Positions 36,596-47,154 of a stretch of DNA of 64,000 nt are shown here, piece by piece (position 1 is the stretch's first letter; every line of letters starts with the position of its first letter). The DNA comes from Ceratodon purpureus (Eukaryota > Streptophyta > Bryopsida > Pseudoditrichales > Ditrichaceae). The stretch covers positions 9,044,825 to 9,108,824 of the forward strand of contig CM026432.1 in assembly GCA_014871385.1 (NCBI GenBank), in the 5' to 3' direction. The notes beneath the pieces were generated by a model. It was not told the DNA's origin, did no database searches, and saw nothing but the letters and a program-made list of their open reading frames with translations. The translations under genes and the position numbers were made by a program.

Positions 36596-37612
36596 TCAGA
36601 AGCTCCACAGCCTAGGTTCCCAAGAATTTGACATCGTCCCTTCATCACTATCAATGGCAGAAGAATCAGGAATGGTGTACAATATTGTCTCCCCATCCAG
36701 CAGCATTGGGGACGAACACTCCATTTCAGCATCTGATGTAATGAAATCTGCGGATTCAGATGAATAATTACTAACCCTCTCAAATTGATCCTCACAACTT
36801 GACATTGTCTCCTGGCATGCTCTAATTTGCTGAGGGATATTACTACTGCAGCTGGGCAAATGGCTGGACATCTGTTCCGATGAACCTTGGGAAGAAGACC
36901 TTGGCATCATGGACCTAGACTGGCTTCTCGAATCATGAGTACTGTGCCATTTCCTGTGCCGGGAGAAGGTTTGTGCAGCTTCTATGGCAGCAGCTTGGAT
37001 GCTCTTGTCCGTTAAGTCTACAGGACGAGGGAGCGTACTGACCATATTCGGGAAGTTCAGCTGTGCCTCTGCTCCTCGTAATGCTAAAGCTGCTGCCATG
37101 TTCATCAAACACACACAACTTTGCATTAAACAGAGTGTTCTGCATGATAACAATTTCTAAACAGCGAGTCGAGTAGCTACTACTACACTTCGTATAAAAA
37201 CTGCAGCCGGTGTTGCTGTCGGTGACTGAAGACCCCTTCTAACAACTCTAGAGTTATCAGATCTAGGACAATTTACACAGATCATGTCCTTTCACATAGA
37301 AACAACAGCTTCTGTCTGTGTGTGTCCCTGTCAACGTTTCCAACTGCAACAACCCCTACGGCGGAATCCCAACCACCTTGAACGGAGACTACAAAAAAGT
37401 TTGCCAACACTGACACAAGTTTTCTGTCACATACCAGTGTCATATGCTCTTGCTGCCACTTCTGCAGTGTCAAAAGATCCCAACCAAATCCGAGACTTCG
37501 ACTTGGGCTTCCGAATTTCGGACACCCAGCTTCCCCACGGCCTCCTCCTCACTCCTTTGTATATAGGATGGTTCGTCTCATGCTGCTGCACATGATGTCC
37601 TGCTCCTATCAT
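36596..37612 (-). CDS. AP2/ERF transcription factor
   Basis: Two exons, 37612-37435 and 37092-36596, join in phase (donor GTATGTG, acceptor ATGGCAG) to 224 aa. I chose the ATG at 37612 because the longer frame upstream has no ATG start. The single AP2 domain spans about residues 19-77: [54 protein letters not shown]. It binds DNA through a three-stranded sheet. WVSEIR and KSRIWLG favour the DREB or SHINE side of the family over classical GCC-box ERFs. The intron splits the AP2 domain, which is uncommon in DREB genes. The C-terminal half is Ser/Glu-rich and acidic ([28 protein letters not shown]), a plausible activation region. It is nuclear by family. No neighbour suggests its target. Confidence 0.9.
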
Positions 37613-38949
37613 CTTTCCTAAGGAATTAGAGCTGTGTTCACCCTGCACCTCCTTCCTGAGCAGCTCTCTTCCCCACACCCCCTACGCTACACCTTGCATC
37701 TCCTGCTGCAGCTTTTGATTCTGGTAAACCAAAAAACCGAAAATCTGAATATAGCTAGCCTCGATCATCGATGCCATGGGACATACGTTTCACTTGGAAC
37801 AGATCTGGAAAAAATGATTACCGGTAGCATATACTCACACCTGGTATACTCCAACTGCCAAATCATTACCCACTGAATCTCCTCCATAGGCCCAACATGT
37901 TTCATGCTCCCTCTGTCAGACTTACACATACATTCCATTGGCCCAGTGAACTCCCAAATTGGTTGTAACTGGGGGAACACTCTACAGTGTCCACCAAAAA
38001 GGTAAGACTATTCTAATCCCTCCCCTTGGCCAAGTTTTGTTTGTTTTGAGTCCAGGGACAGGAGATGCTAGATTGCGAATCTTCCGTGCAATCAACCTTG
38101 AGTATCATTCTCATAACAGTTTGGTTCCACTTGCCTAGCCTTGCCAAGAGATGTGTATCATATCAATTAGAGGCACATGAGACACACAGGCACTCTGTTT
38201 ATTGAAAAGCTCTTGCTCAGGGCTCTCCAACATGAAATCATACTTGCCCACGAGTGACATAAGCAGCAGTTTGCTTCCACCGGTGCTGCTGCCCACACAT
38301 GCAAATGGCGTGCTCACTGATTGTATTCTGTGCCTGTCTGAATGTACGACCACAATTAGTGTGCGTTAAAGTCTCCCCCAGCCCCTCCCAAAGATATGCA
38401 ATCATCTGCCTTTTTGGAACTCTGCAGGGTAGTTCCTTTTGTCACTGCCCCCACCTTCTCCCTCTTGGTGAATAATGCACCCTGGTTACTAGATTTCCAT
38501 TGCCGAAAGTTTTTTAAACCTTCATTCTCATATTGTTTCAGTCCCTGTTTCCATGGAAAAAAATTATTTAAAATAAAAAATAAAAATGGCCTTGGTGTGT
38601 CTCAGGTTATTCCGTTGCCACAAAAAAAATTAATCTTCTTCTCATTTCGTTTCAGTCCCTCTTTCCACGGGGAAAAATAAAATAAAATAAAAAGAAAAAA
38701 GAAGAAGAAAAGGAAGTGGCCTTGTTGTGTCCGGGGTAGCTATCAAGGAGATTTTGGACTTAACCCAGCTAATATAATCCTCTCTTCTGTGAAATCATTT
38801 GGTGAAGGTGGATGATACTTGGATGATAGTTTGACAATATTTGGGTAATACCCATGTGGTACTCGTGTGGTACTCGTGTGATACATGGATGATTTTTAGT
38901 TTTTCAACCGGTAAATATCCTAAAACATTCAAATTTTACCGACTGAACG
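37613..38949. other. ERF upstream region and repeats
   Basis: 37613-38400 is the likely promoter and leader of the ERF gene; no other gene seen. From 38535 on there are copies of a TTTCAGTCCCTGTTTCCA motif followed by an A-rich run and TGGCCTTGTTGTGTCC (about 38537, 38651 and again 39419). Confidence 0.45.
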
Positions 38950-39283
38950 TCAATTTCAGTGGGTCTCTTTATTTTCCCCGGACGAGCGGTGGAACCAAAC
39001 CTCAACCGCAGGTTCGGTTGCTAGGCTCGGGGGGCTCCATTTTGCTGCCCCTCCCCGTTTTGGGGTCCTGGGGTCTTTTTTTGGTTTTTTTTTTTTATAA
39101 ATTTGGGGCCGTAGGCCCCAATTTACTCTAGGGAGGTCCTCATGAGATCACTAGGACCCCCACTCAAGGCAAATAATAGGGGCAGAGATTTGCCCCCTCC
39201 CCTCCCCACCCCCGAGCATGGCCTCCGACCCACCCCCCACGCACCGCTCGTCCAGGGGAAATAGACAGATCCAATTTTAGTGG
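38950..39283. repeat. Imperfect inverted-repeat element
   Basis: The left arm around TATTTTCCCCGGACGAGCGG (38969-38988) pairs with CACCGCTCGTCCAGGGGAAATA near 39240-39262, with partial similarity extending outward (CAGTGGG against CCCACTA). The interval has no coding content. It is a MITE-like or foldback candidate. Confidence 0.45.
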
Positions 39284-41434
39284 GCTGATCTGTAACTAGA
39301 TACCGGTTCTCCCCGTGCATTGGTCCATGATGAACTTGATCAGTATTCGTGATTCATCCATTGCAAAAAAAAATTAAAAAAATATTCATTCTCATTTTGC
39401 ACAAGGTAGTAGCAACTGTTTCAGTCCCTGTTTCCAAGAAATAAAATATTATAAAAAAATCAAAAAAATCAAAAATCAAAAGTGGTCTTGTTGTGTCCAG
39501 GGATGAACTTGATCAATGTTTATGGGGTGGAGTGAACTTGACTGATCTGCTTTTTCGGTGGATTGGAGCTTGGAGTGATCGAACTTGACCACTGTTCTTG
39601 GGCGGAGAGAATTTTGGACAATATTTTAAAGCATAAAATGGGTTGAATTTTCCACTCAATAATGAGGCTCTTGGCCATATACGGTACTAAAATATTGTGG
39701 TATAAGGAATGGGAACTATGATATTAGGGAGATGTATATTAGTTAATGGGTAGTGAAGTTTGGTGTGATAGAGTTAATGGCCTTTGGAATGGCATGTTAT
39801 GTGTGGTGTTTTTGAGTGGAGAAGAATTAGTCAAAAGTTGTTGTGGACTTCTTAAATTGAGTCAAATGGAAAGTGTGGGTTTTTATGATTGGAAGGGATT
39901 TTCAAAAAATTGGATATTTGGGTATTAAGGATAATTCGAGACGAAGTGGACAAGGAATGTTAAATTTGTATCCTACAAATTAGAAAATGTAGAAGAATAT
40001 ACTTTTGATATTGTATTTTGAGTTTTTGCAAAGGTCTTTGTATGCCATGTCACTAACCTCACATACTGAAAATTATATCCAAAAATGAAATAAATAGTGT
40101 TTAGTTTTTTAACCCCCAATTGACCATAAGTGTTCGAATAGGTTCTTTGAGATTTTGGCATGTCCTTACAATGTCAAATTTGAATGTGAATTTTTGAATT
40201 TAGGTAGAAATAAGGAATTGTAAGAGCTTAGTAATGATTCAATTTTTCTAAAATAGCATAGGAAAAAGTATTCATGGTGCCCAAAGTTGTTTTTCCACTT
40301 GTTGGATAGTTCCAAATGTTTTACAGTTTTACTACAATCCTCAACTACCTTCATGGTTTTTTATACAAGTAACTAACATGGCCTTGAGATTCTCATAAAA
40401 AAATCATTTATAGCAAAGAAATTTCATTCCATTAAGATTCAAAAGCTTCTTTTCTCTTTTTGGTCAAGATACAAAAATATCATTTTTATTGTCATATAAA
40501 AGACATAGACTTTTTTTTCTTTTTTAATATATATTTTTTTATAATTTTTTATCTACTTCAAGTATAGACATAAAACTTTCTCTTGATCATTTGGGTTTGT
40601 ATTCTAAAAAGATATCAATTATTAAAAACAAAATGATTATTAGCAATAATATGAACCCATGTGTCTTGGGCAATTATTTCCACAATGCTACATCTCTTTG
40701 TTATCTCTAATATTTTGTGTACATGAAAACCAACGTCATTAATGCTATATTAACCCCTAAAGTTCTTTAACTAAGTTTCATCAAAAAACGCTTTGGAATT
40801 GCTATTTCCAGTGTAAAAACCATAAATGACTAAAAATCATTATTTTCTAATTCAAACTATAAGATCTTCAATAAGATTATTGTAGTAAATAACTCAATAA
40901 TACAAATTTTGACCAGGTCAACACACTCTAATTTTTTTTTTCCTTAGGTTTTTTGCATTATGAATTTTGGGGGTTTCTGCATGACAAAGACGACTAAGTT
41001 AGCTAATTGTATTAAAAAAATTACTCACAGAGTCACAAAAGACAAGTATGGCGCATTCAAAATAATATTTTTATTAAATTAAATATAAAAGAATGATAAT
41101 TCATATCTCTTTCCTAGAAATTCCATTATGCTATAAAGTTTCAATCCAAACAGTCAAAGTAAAGATTGATGTTCATCTCTACGTTCATTATCCTTTGTAT
41201 AGTGGCCATTGGATTAGTGAATAGAATGAACCAACACTATATTCACGTAAGCCCCTTCAGACCGAAATTCTTCTTCTTTTTGATGTCCGTCCTTTGAGTG
41301 CAAAAAAGGAAAAAACTAAAAAAAACAAATTTTCTAACTTTTATGAAGGAAAGAAGAAGGTTTTTTAATACATTGCCCAAAACGGTGAGAAAACTTTGAT
41401 ATTTTATGGAGTGAACACTTAGTACCAAAAGAGG
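39284..41434. other. AT-rich intergenic stretch
   Basis: No supported gene; short frames only. Confidence 0.45.
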
Positions 41435-41972
<538 letters not shown>

Positions 41973-41973
<1 letters not shown>

Positions 41974-41986
41974 CTTTTGCAGCTTG
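41973..41986. repeat. Left terminal inverted repeat of the insert
   Basis: CCTTTTGCAGCTTG, the exact complement of 52884-52897. Confidence 0.85.
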
Positions 41987-42976
41987 GTTGCAGCAGGTAG
42001 AGCAGGTCCACTTGCGGTATTTGGGGTACCCAGTGCAGTCTGATCGAGATTTATGTGGGTATACTTGCTCTTCTGACGATGAGAATTTTCCAAGCTGAGG
42101 CCGGCGAGGTCTGTAAGAAATCCACCGAAGTTTGAAGTGAATCGGACTCATTCTGAATTAGTAGTGATTTTTAGAGTGCGAGGGGGTGCACTGCGGTGCA
42201 AGTTTTCGAATACGTAGGGATTCGTGTGGTGGACGGTGTAGGCCGGAGGGTTCGACATAGGATAAATGGTTCCTTCGCGGCAGTCCTGGGTAGTCCTTTG
42301 CGGCGGATGTGACGCGCGCGAGGGAGTGACCCGGTGGCTGCCTTCACCGGGGCAGCCGGTTCCCTTCAGTCACGGAAGGTTTACGGTGCGCAAGTGCTCC
42401 ACCTGCGGCCGCGTGGACGAATGGGGAGCGTGTGCTGACGACGGCCGTGATGAAGGACCCAGTCCCGGGACACGGGACTTGTAACCGTCTCCACATTGTT
42501 TCCAAGTCTGCAGACAAGTTCACTGGACGATGTGAAGGATATGCGCACTTTGTGATTCAAATCGACGGGGTCCATGTGCGCGGCAAAATTCAGGCCCACA
42601 GATAGATGCATACGTCGGAGTATAACTCACATAAAGAAGAAATTGTGTACATATGTGAAGAGAATATGCATTACAAAAAGTGTTGTTCTGAAATTGTTTG
42701 ACAAGTAGTGTAGACAAAATTTCCTGGTAACATCATGTTCCTCTACTGAGCCGGGGCAAATGTTCGCTGCCCTTCTAGGCGGTGCCGGAAATTAGTACTT
42801 CAGACAGCTATTTACAAACTTTACCTTAGAACTACTACCCAGAAACGAAAAGACTAACAGTGGACGAGTAATCGTGCGGTGCTTCGAGGCTGTGACGGGA
42901 AATACTACTTGGGAAACCTATTTACAAAGTAAACCTATTTACAAACTACAGAAGTGAGAAGAACCACATCCCCGAT
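41987..42976. other. Non-coding left part of the insert
   Basis: Mixed GC-rich sequence with no frame I recognise. Relative to the minus-strand genes it is the 3' end of the element. Confidence 0.4.
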
Positions 42977-44265
42977 TCAGGGATCGACGGTCACCACATA
43001 TTCAACGGACCCAAACTTTGTGAATGTCACCTTGTCGCCAACTCGCAGATAGTTAGCATCAACGAAATGTGCCCAACCCTTCGTGAAACAACAGAATGTT
43101 TGCTTCCCGAAAGTGTAGGTGGAGGTCTTCACGCAGGAGGGAGCTACCGGGCCGCTGAGGGTGTACCAGACGTCCTTGAACCCGTCCTCGCCATGGATGC
43201 GCCAGTAGGCAGTGGAGACATCCTGCGGCACACACGTAGAGACATTGTTATGCAGGGTCTAACTTGCGAATCCATGCATTTCCCCTCCCACACCCCGCAG
43301 TCGTTTCACATCAATGATCAGGAATAAGTGAGTAGACAGCAGAAGTGTAAGCGAAAATTGAAACATAGCCGGGTGGGGATGCACTTACGAGTCTGCTGGA
43401 CTCCTGTTTCAGGGTGTGCGTTTTGCGGAGTACCTTCGAGAACCATGGGCGCACACCTGGAGTGACTTCTGGTGCCTTCTGTTGGGACGTCGCAACACGG
43501 TGGCTGTTGTCCACTTCGGGGACTTCCGGGGAGGGGCGCTTGGGTTCAGCGTCCATGCAAGCCTTGGAGTGCTGCTTCAGGTTCATGGGTAAGGGGACGC
43601 TGCGGAGGGGGGTCTTGACGCCGTCGGTGGCACGTGCACCACGGGGAAGCTCCATCGCCGAGTGCGCTGCCTTTCCTTTCTGGAGGACACCATGGTGCAC
43701 ACTTGGGGAGTAGCCGGGGCCGGAGCGGCGGTGGATGTCAACCACGAGACATCGGTCGTCCACCACCTCGAAGGTCAGGAAGGCGCCGACACCGAGGGCC
43801 AGATCCTCCACGAACTTGGACTACCCGGACCCGGTGCTGATGGCGGACACTCCCCCGAAATGGGTTTGGTCGAGAAGCTGGAATTGAACGGGCCATTCCC
43901 TCCGCGTCCAGGACTCCGGAATCACCAGGGAGCAACTCGATTCGCGTGGCCAACCATGCTTCGCCGAGAAGGTCGCAGGGATCTCCTGCATTTGCGACCC
44001 ACGACAATGCATTAGCGGTTGAAGGGTCTCTGCGGATATCCAGCTGCATTCACGGACTACCATGTCTTAGAGGGGCAAGAGGAAACCATACCAAGGGAGA
44101 GTCAACCGCTGTGGAGGTGATGGTCAGGGCAAAGTAACGAGCATGGACCTCGTCCAGCTCGCGCAAAATCGCCATATCGCTAACGGAGTCTACCATTGTG
44201 CCTGTGCGGTTCGAGAGGAGTACCAAATCTGAAGCACCACGGAATCTGACGAAGAAGAGACGGGC
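42977..44265 (-). pseudogene. Two-B3-domain (REM-like) transcription factor gene with an in-frame stop
   Basis: Exons 44265-44092, 43985-43389 and 43222-42977 join in phase with clear GT-AG signals. The first B3 domain runs HARYFALTITSTAVDSPL, EIPATFSAKHGW, LVIPESWTRREWPVQFQLL, SKFVEDLALGVGAFLTFEVV. The second runs RPWFSKVLRKTHTLKQESSR, DVSTAYWRI, GWAHFVDANYLRVGDKVTFT. B3 domains are plant-type DNA-binding domains, so the product should be nuclear. Within the first domain TAG stands just before SKFVEDL, where B3 proteins usually have Trp (GW-x-x-FV), consistent with TGG to TAG. The rest stays open, so the damage is recent or the annotation is missing an event. The exon at 44918-44772 may belong to the same gene; the stretch between is unresolved. 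It lies inside the piggyBac-type insert, downstream of the transposase and on the same strand. Confidence 0.72.
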
Positions 44266-44771
44266 CTGCGTCCACAATTCAGGTGATCAGGAACGCGCTA
44301 CGGGTCTAAGAGCGAGAGCTCCGAACATACACACCGCTGGCCTCTACAGCAGTGCATCCACCAATGAAAGTGAAGACTCCATAACAGACAGCAAGGTTCA
44401 CATACATTGAGGGCTGGCAAGCCCTCCCATGTCACTGGGATTTTCAATGATGAGGACGAGATCTTGGAGGACCAAAATCCAGCCCATCGGGTCAAGTCGA
44501 CCATCATAGCAGACGGAGTTACCCGGCGGAGCATTGATGAGCGAGTGGATATGATTACAGAGCAATCAATGCGTACGGCTGGGGGAGGGGGTCACCATCA
44601 GCCACAAACAGGGTCCAATGGAGATTCATAGATTACAGAATTTGGACAACTAGGGCGGAGAACACCCGTCTGGAGACTTGGAACTCAAGCAACAAAGTTC
44701 TGTCACTCTGAACTGTGGAAGACATCGTTCTATAGGAAACAGTGCCCTACAAGCGGAACAGTGCACGTTAC

Positions 44772-44918
44772 CTGTGTCGGCAGTACAGACCAATGAACCA
44801 GGTAGTGGACGGCAAGCAAAGCACTCCCTTTGCGAATGTAGTCTCCAAGCGCAGGGTAGTACAGCTTGAGCAATTTCTCCTGAACAGGGTCTGAGAGGGA
44901 AGCCAAGTCGCCGCACAT
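44772..44918 (-). CDS. Unassigned coding exon in the insert
   Basis: ATG at 44918 opens 49 codons (CGDLASLSDPVQEKLLKLYY, then LLAVHYLVHWSVLPTQ) ending at a donor CAG-GTAACG; an acceptor (AACAG) lies just upstream. It looks like a real exon but I do not recognise it. Between it and the B3 exons another open run (GRLDPMGWILVLQDLVLIIE, ending at a GTATGTG donor, 44410-44520) also looks coding, though I could not join it in frame. They may be upstream exons of the B3 gene. Confidence 0.35.
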
Positions 44919-45317
44919 CCCCTGTTCCAAAACAACTTCGGAAAGTCAGGTGCAGGAGGGGGCCACCGAAAGCGGACAAAACTTGAACGTCTGACTTCAC
45001 TTACTAAGGTTGGGGCGCGGGAGTGTCTACCTCCCAGTAGACGGCGAACATTGCAGGGGAATGCATGCCTTGGAATTCGGGGCAGCTCAATTCCAGGCTC
45101 GGGGTACAGAATATGTTTAAGTGCAACTACAGATTCTATGAAAGGCTACGTACGGGGAAGAAGTAGTGTAGAGCTTAGTGACGACAAGCTACTGTGATGG
45201 AGCATTACAACACTGTGGATAACTAACTATTTGGGGACGACATGTACTGGTGAGGGGGAACAACGTCTCGAAGAAGCACTTTCTGGACTCGAGAGCAGTG
45301 ACCGCCCCTGCTTGAAG

Positions 45318-45752
45318 TCAATGGCCCAGACAGTTGTCGAGGAAGTCAGCCGTGTCCACCTCGGGAGAGAGAGCGCCTTCGTCATCGACATCTTCTTCGT
45401 CCGATTCGGAGGCAGCGGGTATGACGGATGGGGGCCGCCCTACCGTACCTGGCGATGAACACCGCCCCGTCGATGCCGAGTTCATAGGAGGTGGAGGTGG
45501 CGGTGGAGCACGCTCGGACCCACCGATGTGAACGACGCCGGTCAATGAAGCCACTGCCTCGTATTGGGCCGTGCAGGCTGGGGACCAATCCCAGACAAAA
45601 TCATCGTCAAGCAGATGCGTAACTGCTCCGTAGCATGGCATTTCCACATCCCAATTCACTTGTTCGAACAGCTCCACACGGCGAAGCCAGTCACGAACCT
45701 CTTCTACAGTCCCTGGACGATGCGATGAGATGGTGTCAAAGCGACGCTTCAT
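45318..45752 (-). CDS. Hypothetical acidic protein (144 aa) in the insert
   Basis: ATG at 45752 to TGA at 45318. The N-terminal half looks folded (TVEEVRDWLRRVELFEQVNW, HLLDDDFVWDWSPACTAQYE). A Pro run and an acidic Ser/Glu/Asp-rich tail follow (SESDEEDVDDEGALSPEVD). No family recognised. It lies between the small Cys-rich gene and the B3 gene on the same strand. The tail could be a transcription-activation-like or chaperone-type acidic region, but that is a guess. It may have further exons. Confidence 0.45.
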   Translation of the reverse strand: MKRRFDTISSHRPGTVEEVRDWLRRVELFEQVNWDVEMPCYGAVTHLLDDDFVWDWSPACTAQYEAVASLTGVVHIGGSERAPPPPPPPMNSASTGRCSSPGTVGRPPSVIPAASESDEEDVDDEGALSPEVDTADFLDNCLGH

Positions 45753-46138
45753 TGCACCCGATTAGAGAAGAACGGCAACGGAGAACCAACATTGATATAT
45801 GAAAAAGAACATGCAAGCAGGGGTTTAGAGGGGAGAAGTGAAAGACGCCTCACCTGGTGGTGAGCGGCTACGGGTTGGAGGGGTCATTGTCGTCTATGGT
45901 CTGAGGTACCTAACGACGGAGTGGGGTGTGACAGGGCATTTGTGTTGCAGCTACGGATGCGTCTTACAGTGGGGAGGGGGTGCAGAAGGGTCTCTACGCG
46001 GCTGCAAGAGCCCACTCCAGCGGCAGCAGGGGCCACCCTGCAACAAACCAGTCACCGTCAAGAATGTGAGAACTAGGCGAAGGACATATACGCATTTAAC
46101 AATGGAAGGCTGAATCTCGTGGGGAAAAGGCGGGGAGA

Positions 46139-46740
46139 TCAAAGGGGGATCCACTCCGTATGGAGAGACGCCAGGAGAGAGACTTCGTCCTCGTCCTCGG
46201 AAGTGTTCTCAGAGGGGACAGGCGCAGCAGTCACCATCGGCTGTATAACTCGCTGCAGACCAATCCCAGCACCGTGCATTGTCTTCCGCAGACAGTAGTG
46301 GGCCACGAATTTTCTGGAGACAATGAATTAAAGTGAGAACTAGAAGCATAGAAGTACTTGAACCACATTAAATTACGCTATCAGTATGTACACGAGGGCA
46401 GAGTAGGCTTCATACCCGATAATGACACCCGTACTAAAATGGCACGACTTAGCTACAAGAGGAAAGAGTGTACACGCAGTCTCGGTTTTCAACATATTCA
46501 GTTCATGCACAAAACCGACCTCTCGCAGATTCTGCAGCAACCAGTTGCATGATCTCCTGCAGAGTAAGCCGACCGTGTTGAACCGTTCTTCTCCAGCAGT
46601 GATTCTCCACTCCACAGCAGTTCGGTCGCGGTGAACCTGACGCTCACCTTATCCTGACATGGCCACGCAAACACACACTTCCCCGTCGCCGACATTCTTA
46701 CTTCCATAACCTGTTTTTCCACATTTCCAAAGTGAGGCAT
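46139..46740 (-). CDS. Small two-exon protein with a zinc-finger-like Cys cluster
   Basis: Exons 46740-46520 and 46313-46139 join in phase (donor GAGAG-GTCGGT, acceptor CTCCAG) to 131 aa. The junction reads ATGCCRICER|KFVAHYCLRKTMHG. This has the C-x2-C-x3-F-x5-L spacing of a C2H2 finger but lacks the first canonical His, so it is a degenerate or variant finger. The C-terminus is acidic (SENTSEDEDEV). The N-terminus has VRFTATELLWSGESLLEKNG. I do not recognise the protein. It follows the transposase gene directly on the same strand within the insert, so it may be an accessory protein of the element. Confidence 0.5.
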
Positions 46741-47154
46741 TTACATGGTCCAGCATTTACAAGCATAGGAGTGAGTCGTGTTGGTCCTGACAAAGAAGGT
46801 CTCAATGTTTTCTGGGATCGTCAAGCATGAGTTCAGCAAATAGAAACACAGAGTACAAAATTGTGGCCCAGAAACAGCGTTCTATAGTGCACAATCTCCG
46901 CACGCAGAAGTGCCTTCCGTCATGTGCATGCTCCGTTGTGGTCAAGCTGTCGTGAAATGCACTTCACTTGGACGTCGTCATCCTCTGTGGGGCAGTCTTC
47001 GATTAGAGGGACCGACGACGGAATGTACGCGACACCATCGGCTTCTTCTTCGAGTCCCCACCGTCGTCAAGTCCGGCACTCGCTCCATCCCAGCGCATGC
47101 GTGCGGCAGCACCCTGCGTCACCGTTCAGAGCATGCAGTGGGATTACTATGAAT

